This document shows, piece after piece, positions 16,280 through 24,178 of a DNA stretch of 64,000 nt. Positions within the stretch are counted from its first letter, which is position 1. Each line of letters starts with the position of its first letter. The notes beneath the pieces are model-generated. The model searched no databases, had not been told where the DNA came from, and was given only the letters and a program-made list of their open reading frames with translations. Source of the stretch: Amycolatopsis nivea (GTDB lineage: Bacteria > Actinomycetota > Actinomycetes > Mycobacteriales > Pseudonocardiaceae); assembly GCF_004522235.1 (NCBI RefSeq), contig NZ_SDLT01000030.1, forward strand, positions 59,810 through 123,809. Direction: 5' to 3'. The position numbers and the translations under genes are program-made.

Positions 16280-18868
16280 TCAGCCCGCTCCGAGGCACAC
16301 GAACGGCCGCCGCATCGGGTCCACCGCGATCGCTTCGGCCAGTGCCAGCGCGGGTGACGTCCCCTCGGCGAGCCGCCGGTGCAGGTCCGCCATCGTGTCC
16401 GCCGCCGCTCGGTCGCCGACGCGCGCCACCGCGCCGATGACCGTCTTCGACCCGCTCGCCAGCAGCGTTCCGGCGAAGCCCAGTGCTTCCTCGCCTGGCC
16501 GGATGTGGCTCATCGCCAGCTCGCACGCGGCCAGCACCACGCGCTCCGGCGGGTTGACCAGCCGCGTCGTCTCGTGCGCGAACAGCGGGCCGTCGACCAG
16601 TTCGACGCGGGAGAACAGCGCGTTCGCCGGCTCGTGCGCGCCGTGCGCGACCAGGTGCGCCAACCCAGTTCCGTCCAGCGCGGTCAGAACTGTGGCACTC
16701 GTCGCGGCGTCGCCCTCGACCAGCCGCGCGTCCGGGTACACCGAGCGCAGCTTGCTCACCTCGCCGACCGCGCCCGGCACGCCAGGACCGCCCGCGAGCA
16801 GCACCGGACCGTCCGCAGCCGGACGCTTCGCGGTGATCCACGCGGTCGCCGACGGTGCGATCGACACCGGGTGCCCGCGCAGCGACGGCAACGCGCCCCA
16901 CGGCATCGCGTACAGCTGGCCGATCGGGACGATCACCAGCTCGCGGTCGTCGAGAGTTTTGACCAGCGAAGCGGAAATCAGCGCGTCGAGCTTCTCCGCC
17001 CGGCGGCGCGCGGACGCGGACACCGTCTCGGCCAGCATCGGCGGCAGATGGTCCGGCGCGAGCGCGTCGAGGTCGGCGTGCAGCTGGGTCGCGGTCTCCA
17101 CGATGTCGTCCAGCGGACCCAGTTTGAGCAGCCGGAACGTCCCGCGGTCGACGACCACCGAGTACAGCTGATTGTTGTAGGGCACCAAACTCACCAGCAC
17201 GCGATCGCCCAGCGCGGCGACGACCTCGTCCGGCGTCGCGACCGGCCGCGGACGGCCCCACTGGCTCGTGTACCAGCCGAGCCTGGTCGCCTCGCGCTGC
17301 AGTTCGGCGTACCGCTGCTCCAGCGCCTTCACCGACTCGCCTTCCAGCCGGGTGCGCTGGATGGTGCGCTGGACGTGCCGCATCTCGTTGATGTGCTTGG
17401 CCAGCACGGGATCCTCGATCACCGGCAGCGGCTCGTACCGGTAAACCTGCGCCCGGGTGCGTTCGAGCCAGGCGAACATCCGGCGTGCGCCGGCCGCGTT
17501 CCGCCGCGCGCGCCGCAGCACGAGCCGCATCGCCAGCCTGCCGAGTTCCTCGCCGTGCACGGCCGTGCCGCACAACAGGTCGAGCCCGCCCATCCGGTCG
17601 CGGATCGTGCCGAGTTCGCGCAGTCCGGCGCGGGCCTGCGCGAGCGCGGCGCGCGGCCGGTCCTCGGCCACAGCCAGTTCCGCGCGGCACAACCGGAACA
17701 GCATCCGGTGGTCGACCGGCGACGTCGCACGCGGGGCGGGCACGTGCGTGAGGACGAGCGAGGCTTCGGCGATTTCCTTGCGGCGGATCAGCAATCGCAC
17801 CGCGAAGAGCCGCGCGACCGCCGCTTCGTCCCGCAGTCCGAGCGCGGCCAGCCGTTCGGCGATCGAGACGAGTTCGGCGGGCAACCGCGAGGTAGAGCGC
17901 CCTTCGCGGTCTGACAGGACCTGCTGCGCTTCCGCCCGGAACCGCGCCAGACCGGCGATCTCGGCCCACGTTCGATTGCCGCGACGGAGAAATCGGCGCC
18001 GCGCGTCCGACGCGGACTTTCGCGCCAACGCGAAATCGCCCTCCAGCAACGCGGCCGCGGCCCGTGCGACCTCGGCTTCCGCGATGTGCTGGCCGGATCC
18101 GTTGGCGCGCAACTCCGGCAGCGCCTCGTCGAGGTGCCTGCCCGCCTCGTCGGCGAGACCCGCGGTGAGCAGCGCGCGGGCCTGGTCGAGCCGGATCAGC
18201 GGGATCGAACCGGGCGATTCGGTGACGAGGATCCGCGCGGCTTGTTCGTAGCTGGACAGGGCTTGCGGGACGTCGCCGATGAGCTGCGCGTGGTCGCCGA
18301 GGTTTTGCCGGATCTTGCCTTCGAGCAGGGTGTGCCCGTTTTCGCGGGCGAAGCCGAGCGCGCGCTCCAGGTCGGCTTGCGCGGCGTTCGGATGGTTGAG
18401 CGCCATCTGCACGAGCGCGCGGTTCAAGAGCATGACGACCAGCGTCCGGCGGCTGTCGTCGAACTCGGCCTCGATTCCGGGGATGACGGCGTCGTACACC
18501 GAAAGCGATTCGCTGAACCGGCCACCGCGCATCAGCACCACCGCGCGTTGGCCGGTGACCAGCAAACCGAGCTGGCGGGCGACCTTGCTCTCCGGGAGCT
18601 GGTCGCGAAGCTGCCGCGCGGTTTCGAGGTGCACGAGACCGGCGTCGGTGGAGGCGACCTCGGCTTCGGCCGCGCCGAGGCTCACCAGGACGCGGACCTG
18701 CAGTTCCCGGTGTTCAGGCAGCGGATCGGCGACGCGCGCCAGCCGCGTGAGCGCGCTGCGGAACAACCGCACCGCGATGCCGGGCCGCTGGTCGGACGCG
18801 GCGGCCCGGCCGCGCGCGTACAGATCGGACGCCGCCGCGATCGTTCGATCATGGACGGGCGCGGACAC
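16280..18868 (-). CDS. TPR-CHAT caspase-like protease
   Basis: An 862-residue protein. The first 480 residues are helical repeats of the tetratricopeptide type (for example ALARVADPLPEHRELQVRVL and VALMRGGRFSE-type units). The last 250 form a CHAT domain, a caspase-family peptidase. The catalytic histidine is in HLVAHG (about His742) and the cysteine in LAACE (about Cys782), so the dyad is intact. The start is a GTG without a clear ribosome binding site. It is the third gene of an operon with a sigma factor and a small linker protein. CHAT proteins are proposed conflict or cell-death effectors; the target here is unknown. Confidence 0.85.
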   Translation of the reverse strand: MSAPVHDRTIAAASDLYARGRAAASDQRPGIAVRLFRSALTRLARVADPLPEHRELQVRVLVSLGAAEAEVASTDAGLVHLETARQLRDQLPESKVARQLGLLVTGQRAVVLMRGGRFSESLSVYDAVIPGIEAEFDDSRRTLVVMLLNRALVQMALNHPNAAQADLERALGFARENGHTLLEGKIRQNLGDHAQLIGDVPQALSSYEQAARILVTESPGSIPLIRLDQARALLTAGLADEAGRHLDEALPELRANGSGQHIAEAEVARAAAALLEGDFALARKSASDARRRFLRRGNRTWAEIAGLARFRAEAQQVLSDREGRSTSRLPAELVSIAERLAALGLRDEAAVARLFAVRLLIRRKEIAEASLVLTHVPAPRATSPVDHRMLFRLCRAELAVAEDRPRAALAQARAGLRELGTIRDRMGGLDLLCGTAVHGEELGRLAMRLVLRRARRNAAGARRMFAWLERTRAQVYRYEPLPVIEDPVLAKHINEMRHVQRTIQRTRLEGESVKALEQRYAELQREATRLGWYTSQWGRPRPVATPDEVVAALGDRVLVSLVPYNNQLYSVVVDRGTFRLLKLGPLDDIVETATQLHADLDALAPDHLPPMLAETVSASARRRAEKLDALISASLVKTLDDRELVIVPIGQLYAMPWGALPSLRGHPVSIAPSATAWITAKRPAADGPVLLAGGPGVPGAVGEVSKLRSVYPDARLVEGDAATSATVLTALDGTGLAHLVAHGAHEPANALFSRVELVDGPLFAHETTRLVNPPERVVLAACELAMSHIRPGEEALGFAGTLLASGSKTVIGAVARVGDRAAADTMADLHRRLAEGTSPALALAEAIAVDPMRRPFVCLGAG

Positions 18869-18921
18869 GGACTCTATGGGAGCACACCTCCGCCACTCTC
18901 CATAACGCCCGTCCGGGTTTC

Positions 18922-19407
18922 TCAGAGCACGACGGTCGGCGTGACGACGGTGCGGCGGTGCGGGCCCGCGCCGAGGTGCACGAGGATTTGCGTGGTTCCG
19001 CAGGGGACGCGTTCGAGCACGAACCGGCCGCCCTCGTCGGTCGCCGTCGCGAACGTGCCGTGATCGGCGACCCGGACCTCCACGTCGTACTCGCCGGCGG
19101 GCGCGAGCCAGCCGTCGATCCGGTGCACCTTCCCGATTTTGGTCAGGTTGATCATCACGGTCAGGTCGCTGACGGTGAACGTGATGGTGCCGGTCGCCGT
19201 GCTGCGCACGCCGGCCAGTTCGTCAAGCCGTTCCCAGCGCGCGACCTCGACGTCGAGGTTCTCGAGCTCGAGCGCGAACTGGACCCGCTGCACCAGATCG
19301 TCCGGCGGCGGGTCGAGTTCGTCGAGGAACCGGCCGATGTCGGCCAGGATGGCCTCGTCGTCCGGAACCGCGTGGCCGTGTCCCGGCCTGCCGATGTTGT
19401 CGCTCAC
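18922..19407 (-). CDS. Linker protein of the sigma-CHAT operon
   Basis: A 161-residue protein. The N-terminal 55 residues are acidic and helical (DEAILADIGRFLDELDPPPDDL). The rest is beta-rich and resembles a carboxypeptidase-regulatory-like or transthyretin-like fold (GEYDVEVRVADHGTFATATD, GRFVLERVPCGTTQILVHL). No catalytic motif is visible. Its GTG start overlaps the sigma factor stop (GTGA), and the CHAT gene begins 53 bp after its end. It may connect the sigma factor to the protease, for example as a substrate or scaffold; that is inference from position. Confidence 0.7.
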   Translation of the reverse strand: MSDNIGRPGHGHAVPDDEAILADIGRFLDELDPPPDDLVQRVQFALELENLDVEVARWERLDELAGVRSTATGTITFTVSDLTVMINLTKIGKVHRIDGWLAPAGEYDVEVRVADHGTFATATDEGGRFVLERVPCGTTQILVHLGAGPHRRTVVTPTVVL

Positions 19408-20009
19408 CGGGCACCCCCTTCTCCTGCGAGCAGATCGCGCATCGAGTCGAGGCAGCGGCCCCTGGTGGGCCCGACGCTGCCGCGCGGCATCTGCATAGCC
19501 TCGGCCACCGCCCGGTACTCGGCGCGGCCGGCGAGAACGGTCAGCCGCAGCAGCTCCTGGCAGCGTGCGGGCAGCCGGAGAAAGGCGCGCCAGACCCGGC
19601 GGTCCCGGTCGGCGCGGACGGCTTCCTCCTCAGGCGCGGGATGATCGCTTTCCAGCGTCGCGGCGACCTCGTCCGACAGCGGCACCGGCTGGGCGCGCCT
19701 GCCGTAAGGACGGGTCGCCTCCCGGCGAGTCGTGGTGATCAGCCAAGCAGCGAGTGCACGGGGGTCGCGCAGCTTCGCGAGCTGGCTGAACAGAGCGAGC
19801 CACACGGTCTGGACCACGTCCTCGGCCACTTGCCGGTCGAGCCCGTTGGCGCGCGCGACGTGCCACACGAGCGGCGTCAGCTCGTCGACGAGTTTCGCCA
19901 TGGCGCGCCGATCGCCGCCCCGCGCCGCTTCCATGCACGCGGCGTGCAAGTCGGCGCCGGTCAAGCCTTCCCAGGGCGGGTCTACCTCGGTGGTGTGCAC
20001 GTCGGTCAC
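19404..20009 (-). CDS. Sigma-70 family (ECF-like) sigma factor linked to a CHAT protease
   Basis: A 201-residue sigma factor. Region 2 spans about residues 20-95 (ELTPLVWHVARANGLDRQVAEDVVQTVWLALF, with the usual aromatic and acidic pattern). Region 4 spans about 130-190 (LPARCQELLRLTVLAG, then AEAMQMPRGSVGPTRGRCL as the recognition helix). The GTG at 20009 has GAGG nine bases before it; the frame stays open to 20231 without coding character. No anti-sigma factor is adjacent. The next genes are a linker and a TPR-CHAT protease, so proteolysis may control it. Confidence 0.85.
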   Translation of the reverse strand: MTDVHTTEVDPPWEGLTGADLHAACMEAARGGDRRAMAKLVDELTPLVWHVARANGLDRQVAEDVVQTVWLALFSQLAKLRDPRALAAWLITTTRREATRPYGRRAQPVPLSDEVAATLESDHPAPEEEAVRADRDRRVWRAFLRLPARCQELLRLTVLAGRAEYRAVAEAMQMPRGSVGPTRGRCLDSMRDLLAGEGGAR

Positions 20010-20352
20010 CGTAGCTGCCTCACTCCGGAGGTGGGCCGACCTGGGCGAGCAAGCCTCCGGTCGTGTCGGCACGTCCGGGCCCGTCGCGGGTCGCCTCTCC
20101 GGTCGGGTACCGGATCGATCGTGAATGGTGCGCGCTCTTTCGGTGGTGCGGATGGTGTCGAGGGGCACGGTGTGTGCCCCGTGGGTGGGCTCTTGGTTGA
20201 GGAGCAAACAGCTGGCTCTGGGATACATCAATCTCTGACTTTTTCCGGGTGAGTTTTTTTCACGAAGCCGATCGGGCGGCTGGTGGTGCGGTTTTGGTGC
20301 TGTTCGGTTGTGGGTTTGCGCAGGTCAAGCGGTACCCATTTCGGCGGGGTGC
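20010..20352. other. Gene-free leader region upstream of the sigma-CHAT operon
   Basis: I see no gene here. The minus strand has GGAAAA (near 20242-20247) and TATCCC (near 20222-20227) about 14 bp apart. This could be an ECF-type promoter for the sigma gene, giving a leader of more than 200 nt. T- and A-rich tracts around 20236-20260 stand out from the surrounding GC-rich DNA. The promoter call is weak. Confidence 0.3.
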
Positions 20353-20620
20353 CGGGACACGACCGGCCGGGCTCCCCCTCCAGCACGGCCGTGTCCCGAC
20401 AGCTCCACCGGACCCGACGAGTCCCCCAACGACCCATCGCGCCCCGCCGGACCGGTTCGGACGGACGGATCCCTCCCCTGAATCCGCCCGTCCGCCCCAG
20501 CCCGGAAGCTGTTTCGTCAGTCCGGACGCGATCCCTCCCCTGGATCCGTCCGGTCCGTCTTGCCTGTCGATCGAGCGGATCCCTCCCCCGGATCCGCCCA
20601 GCCGATTCAGGCCAGCTCAC

Positions 20621-20676
20621 CGGTTCGGTCCGGTCAGGCGGATTCCTCCCCGAACCCGTCTGACCGGACCGAACCG
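20621..20676. repeat. 17-bp perfect stem with CTCCCC apical loop
   Basis: CGGTTCGGTCCGGTCAG (20621-20637) pairs without error with CTGACCGGACCGAACCG (20660-20676). Inside, CGGATTC and GAACCCG continue the stem with one mismatch around a CTCCCC loop. It is the longest member of the hairpin array. Folded as RNA or single-stranded DNA it would be very stable. Confidence 0.8.
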
Positions 20677-21162
20677 CGAGCCGACCCCCAGCCGGACCAG
20701 CTCGCACGCCCGCCGACCTCGCGAACCCCTCCCCGAAGTCCGCTCAGCCGGACAGGCAAGCCAATCCGTCAGTCCCACTCCAGCCCGTGGAGCCAGCCAG
20801 CCGGAGAAGTCCTCCCGGACCGTCCCGCCGCGCCAATCCGCCGGTCCCGCCGGACCGCGAACCCGCCAACCGGGCAATCCATCCGGACCTGTCCGGCCTC
20901 GCCAATCCGCCGGTCCCGCCCGAACCAACTCGCGCAACCCGCTAGCCGGACAGGCCCTCCCCGAACCCGTCTAACCGCGCCAGCTCGCGAGCCGGTTCGC
21001 TCAGAGCTGGTCGTTGCCGCTGGTCCGGTGGGCTCGGCGGCTGGTCGGGTCCCCTCCGAACCCGTCCGGCCGGGGCCGGGTCCCCCAGACCCGGGCCGAG
21101 CTGAACCGGACCGGCGGTGTGGCCAGTCCCTGTCGTCACGTGCGTCAGTCGCTTCGCACTCG

Positions 21163-21204
21163 CCGGCGACCTGCTCGCCCCCCTTGTGCCGAGCAGGTCG
21201 CCGG
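21163..21204. repeat. 15-bp perfect inverted repeat with C-rich loop
   Basis: CCGGCGACCTGCTCG (21163-21177) pairs exactly with CGAGCAGGTCGCCGG (21190-21204) across a 12-base loop starting with six or more C. Right after it, GCACCGGTCGG (21227-21237) pairs with CCGACCGGTGC (21257-21267), an 11-bp stem. Both lie in the hairpin-rich gene-free region. Confidence 0.8.
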
Positions 21205-21387
21205 GCGCGTGCGTTCGTGCGGGTGCGCACCGGTCGGCGTGAGCTGTTCGCCTGCACCGACCGGTGCTTCCCGCCCCCAGGGGAGCCCGCTCCCCCTTTC
21301 GGGCTCCGCCAGAGGGGATTCCTCCCCGAACCCCTCCGGCCGACGACGTCCGGCAGCCCCCTCGGCTCCCGGGCGCCGCCCGTTTGG

Positions 21388-21528
21388 CTACTTGGCAGTG
21401 CCGGTGTCGTCGAGCGGCTCGTGGTTGCCGTCCGGCTGCACTCCCCGGTTCGCCCCCGGCGCGGGGCTCGTCTTGACGGGCGGAACGGTGGTTCCCGGCT
21501 GCCGCTCGTCCTTCTGATCCGCAGGCAT
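21388..21528 (-). CDS. Small hydrophilic protein, hypothetical
   Basis: A 46-residue reading frame (starting MPADQKDERQPGTTVPPVK) with AGGGAGG six bases before its ATG. It is charged and proline-rich, probably disordered, and has no membrane segment or known domain. The AT-rich stretch at about 21595-21615 upstream could hold its promoter. The ribosome binding site is the main support; homologues would be needed to be sure it is translated. Confidence 0.45.
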   Translation of the reverse strand: MPADQKDERQPGTTVPPVKTSPAPGANRGVQPDGNHEPLDDTGTAK

Positions 21529-21627
21529 GTGGCCCTCCCTTTCCTTGGTTCGCCCCATAGGACGCATCCAGGGTGCGCCTAGATACACGGAGCGCCAAAG
21601 TTTTTGGGATTTTTGTGAACCTGCCGG

Positions 21628-22377
21628 TCAGGATGGCCGCCCCACCTCCCCCGGATGCCAACCGTCAGTGACGATCGGTAACCCCTCCGAGAGCGCGGCG
21701 GCCCAGGCGCGGTAACCGATCGGGCCAGGGTGGAAACGGTCAGCAGCGAACATTCCTGGACGGAGCAATCCCGGCGCCAACGGGATGTGCGTGACCCCGG
21801 GAAGCCGGGTCAGCCCTCGCGCCGCCTGGTCGAGCGCGACCGACCGTGCGCCCAGCAAGTCCCGGAGCGGCCAGGGCAAGGACGGGAAACTCGCCAGCGG
21901 GGGCACGCCCGCGAGAACGACCGGGACGTCGCCGACCCTTCGCCGCACCTCGACGATGATCGCCAGCAGATCCCGCCGGTACCGCGCGGCCGAGTGCAGC
22001 TCCAGGGTGTCGTTCACGCCGAGGACGACCACCACGACGTCCGCCTCCCGCACGCGCGGAACCAGCTCGTCGAGCACCACCCGCGCCGACGCGCCGGTGA
22101 TGCCCAGCGCGTGCCACCGCACCTCCCGGTCCGGGTACGCGCCGGCGAGCCCCACCGCGAGCTGGCCGGTGAGCGCGTCGGCGTGGGTGAGCGCGCCGAC
22201 GCCGTCCACCGTCGATTCGCCGATGACGGTGAGCCGCAACGGACGCCCGGTGCCGAGAGCGCCCTCGATCGGACCCGTGGCCCCGGGAAGCCGCGGAGTC
22301 GCCCGACGCACCCGCACCGCCTGTGCGACAAGCACGGGTGCCATCAGGAAGAGGAGGAACAGCCGAAGAACTGCCAT
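21628..22377 (-). CDS. SGNH/GDSL-type hydrolase
   Basis: A 249-residue enzyme with an N-terminal hydrophobic segment (residues 2-20) that is either a signal peptide or an anchor. The SGNH blocks are in order: GESTVDGVG near residue 53 (block I, serine nucleophile), LGITGAS (block II glycine), VVLGVNDT (block III asparagine) and DRFHPGPIGYRAWA near the end (block V Asp-x-x-His). Such enzymes hydrolyse esters of lipids or acetylated sugars, here probably outside the membrane. It stands alone between two gene-free regions. Confidence 0.85.
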   Translation of the reverse strand: MAVLRLFLLFLMAPVLVAQAVRVRRATPRLPGATGPIEGALGTGRPLRLTVIGESTVDGVGALTHADALTGQLAVGLAGAYPDREVRWHALGITGASARVVLDELVPRVREADVVVVVLGVNDTLELHSAARYRRDLLAIIVEVRRRVGDVPVVLAGVPPLASFPSLPWPLRDLLGARSVALDQAARGLTRLPGVTHIPLAPGLLRPGMFAADRFHPGPIGYRAWAAALSEGLPIVTDGWHPGEVGRPS

Positions 22378-22620
22378 GCCTCCGACAGTAACGAGGGGCT
22401 ACGACAGATCCGGGTGCGCGAGGGGAGTTGTCCACAGGGGATGTGAGTTGTGGACAACCCTGGGGATAGTTTGGGGAAACCCTCCGCCAGCAGCGTGTCT
22501 GCAACTGCAGACAGAACCAACGGACACGGGGCGGCGAGGACTTCCGCTGGGGGCGGCAGGGGCGGTGGACGACCCTTCGCGGGCAGCAGGGCCGAGGACA
22601 AACCCGCCATGCACGGCAGC
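22378..22620. other. Gene-free region with paired DnaA boxes
   Basis: No convincing gene is present. A pair of inverted DnaA boxes lies at 22427-22458. GTCTGCA-AC-TGCAGAC, a further inverted repeat, lies at about 22496-22511, and a related GCAACTGCAGACAG recurs near 22883. The stretch precedes a degenerate tandem repeat. Confidence 0.5.
22427..22458. promoter_or_regulatory. Inverted pair of DnaA boxes
   Basis: GTTGTCCACA (22427-22436) and its exact reverse complement TGTGGACAAC (22449-22458) flank 12 bases. TTGTCCACA is the consensus DnaA box of high-GC actinobacteria. No dnaA, dnaN or other origin gene is near, so this is not oriC. It could be a DnaA-titrating or regulatory site, or chance. 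Confidence 0.55.
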
Positions 22621-22893
22621 ATCTGCGAGCGATTCCGCTACGACCGGCAGGGTGCGCAGGCAATCCCGCTGCGAGTGGCAGGGTTCGCGGCCTCGCCACA
22701 TAGGTCGGCATCCGCGAGCGATCCCACTGCGGGCGGCAGAGTCTGCAGGCAATCCCGTTGCAGGTGGCGGGCCGCCACACGTCAGCATCCGCGGACAACC
22801 TCGCCGCAAGTGGCAGGGCCGAGGGCAAAGCCACCACACCCGCCAACATCTGCGAGCGAGCCCGCCACAGGTGTCGGCAACTGCAGACAGTCC
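22621..22893. repeat. Degenerate tandem repeat of about 30 bp
   Basis: At least six recognisable copies of a unit close to ATCYGCGAGCGATCCC plus RCTGCRRGTGGCAGGG occur here, for instance near 22621, 22651, 22708, 22740, 22790 and 22852. Some are separated by shorter unrelated spacers. Reading frames across it on the minus strand are cysteine- and arginine-rich and look spurious. The array ends at the stop codon of the NmrA-like gene. Confidence 0.55.
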
Positions 22894-22895
22894 CG

Positions 22896-23525
22896 TCACT
22901 GCGCGATCGACACCGTCTTCCCCACCAGAGCGTCATCCTCAGCCGCGTCCAGCAAGAAGCGCGCCACGTTCGCTCGCGGGATCTGGAACCGCCTCCGCAC
23001 ATCCCGGCCCACTTCGCTGCGCACCTGCTCCCGGGCGGGTTTGTTCGTCAGCCTCGTCGGGCGCACGATCGTCCATCGCACGTCTGGGGCACCGTGCAGG
23101 ATCGACTCCATTCGTTGCAGGTCGGCGTATCCGTTGCGCAACACCGCACCCAGCAGCGGCTTCACCAGCAGCTTCGAGAACAGGCTGTCGCCGTCCCCGG
23201 GTAGGCCGGATGCGCTCACCACCACGAACCTCGTCTGGGAACCGTGCAGGGCGGTGACCACGGAGCGGGTGCCGTCGGAGTTGACGGTTGTCGGCTTGAG
23301 GTCTGCGGGGCCTAGGGCCAGGAGAACAGCGTCACGGCCGGTTACCGCGTCGGCCAGGCTGGGGTCGGTCAGGGAGTGAACCGCGACGTCCAATCGGGGG
23401 TGGGCGGGGACGGTCAACCGCGCGGGGTCGCGGACTACGGCGGTGACGTGCCATCCGCGGGCTAGCGCTTCCCGCACCGCCACGCCGCCGATTCGGCCGC
23501 TCGCGCCCAGGACGGTGATCTTCAT
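22896..23525 (-). CDS. NAD(P)-binding SDR/NmrA-like protein
   Basis: A 209-residue atypical short-chain dehydrogenase. The Rossmann motif VLGASGRIGG starts at residue 4 and VVRDPARL is the cofactor-binding strand. There is no YxxxK catalytic pair in the usual place, as in NmrA-like sensors and flavin reductase-like proteins. The gene is divergent from a TetR regulator with a perfect operator-like palindrome between them, so it is probably the regulated target. Its substrate is unknown. Confidence 0.8.
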   Translation of the reverse strand: MKITVLGASGRIGGVAVREALARGWHVTAVVRDPARLTVPAHPRLDVAVHSLTDPSLADAVTGRDAVLLALGPADLKPTTVNSDGTRSVVTALHGSQTRFVVVSASGLPGDGDSLFSKLLVKPLLGAVLRNGYADLQRMESILHGAPDVRWTIVRPTRLTNKPAREQVRSEVGRDVRRRFQIPRANVARFLLDAAEDDALVGKTVSIAQ

Positions 23526-23554
23526 GAGAGGCCTCCAAGGAGGGGGTGAGTAAA

Positions 23555-23576
23555 CACTTACCGGCTAGGGTAAGTG
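23555..23576. promoter_or_regulatory. TetR-type operator between divergent genes
   Basis: CACTTACC and GGTAAGTG form a perfect inverted repeat around GGCTAG, between the NmrA-like gene (start 23525) and the tetR gene (start 23615). Its size and symmetry fit a TetR dimer site that could shut off both genes. Confidence 0.7.
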
Positions 23577-23614
23577 AACACCCACCACACTGAGAAGACC
23601 CTCAGGGAGCACGC

Positions 23615-24178
23615 ATGGGAAGCCGCGAGGAGATCGTCGCCGCGGCAGCGACGGTCATGCGGGAGCAGGGGTACGCGCACGCCACGACCAAGGCGATCGC
23701 GCAGGCCTCTGGCTACTCGGAAGCCTTGCTGTACAAGCACTTCCGCGACAAGACGGCGCTCTTCCTCGCGGTGCTGAAAGAGGAGTTGCCCGACCTGGTC
23801 GCCACGGCGGCGAGGCTCACCGAGCATCCGGAGAAGGCCGATCTCAGCGACAATCTCGCCGAGTTGACCACCACGGCACTGGCCTTCTACTGCGCGAGCT
23901 TCCCGATCTCCATCTCGATCTTCTCCTCGCGCGACCTGCTCCGCGCCCACCGGGACAGCCTCGAAAACGGTCCCGACCTGCCGATCCAGCACGTCGCCGG
24001 CTATCTCGCCGCCGAGGTCAGGCTGGGCAGACTGCGCGCTGATCTCGACGTCGAGGCCGCGGCCCGGCTGCTGCTCGGGGCTTGTTTCCAGGAGGCATTC
24101 CTCGCGTCCTTCGAGGAACGCCCGCCGCGGCCAGACCTCGCCCAGCGGCTCGCCGCGACCCTGGAGAAGCTCGGCTAG
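23615..24178 (+). CDS. TetR family transcriptional regulator
   Basis: A 187-residue repressor. The N-terminal helix-turn-helix (residues 4-50) contains ATTKAIAQASGYSEALLYKHFRDK, the usual TetR recognition region. The ligand-binding half is helical and unassigned. It is divergent from the NmrA-like oxidoreductase and overlaps the 3' end of the convergent MarR gene by four bases. It probably controls the oxidoreductase through the palindrome at 23555. Confidence 0.85.
   Translation: MGSREEIVAAAATVMREQGYAHATTKAIAQASGYSEALLYKHFRDKTALFLAVLKEELPDLVATAARLTEHPEKADLSDNLAELTTTALAFYCASFPISISIFSSRDLLRAHRDSLENGPDLPIQHVAGYLAAEVRLGRLRADLDVEAAARLLLGACFQEAFLASFEERPPRPDLAQRLAATLEKLG

Larger units (their letters stand above)
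20353..21336. repeat. Array of about ten hairpins, most with a CTCCCC-type loop
   Basis: This gene-free stretch is filled with hairpins whose stems differ but whose loops nearly all carry C(C)CTCC or CTCCCC on the plus strand. Approximate positions are 20353-20398, 20462-20494, 20522-20553, 20575-20597, 20621-20676, 20721-20743, 20948-20972, 21038-21072, 21282-21307 and 21312-21336. The 20575 hairpin is a perfect GCGGATCC / GGATCCGC stem around CTCCCCC. The complement of each loop is GGGGAG, like a ribosome binding site. Open frames across the region are proline/arginine-rich, shift frame between repeats and look non-coding. No known family is recognised. Confidence 0.7.

Noticed and set aside
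20249..20974. Long open frame rich in Pro, Arg and Ser across the hairpin region
   Set aside because: Its composition follows from the GC-rich hairpin repeats, the repeats fall in different frames, and there is no ribosome binding site. Similar open frames occur on both strands.
22427..22458. Replication origin
   Set aside because: Only two DnaA boxes are present and there is no dnaA, dnaN, parA or rpmH gene nearby.
22621..22893. CRISPR array
   Set aside because: Units vary strongly, spacing is irregular and no cas gene is in the window.
22399..22899. Cys/Arg-rich open frame on the minus strand over the degenerate repeat
   Set aside because: It has no coding bias, runs through the tandem repeat and the DnaA boxes, and lacks a plausible start.
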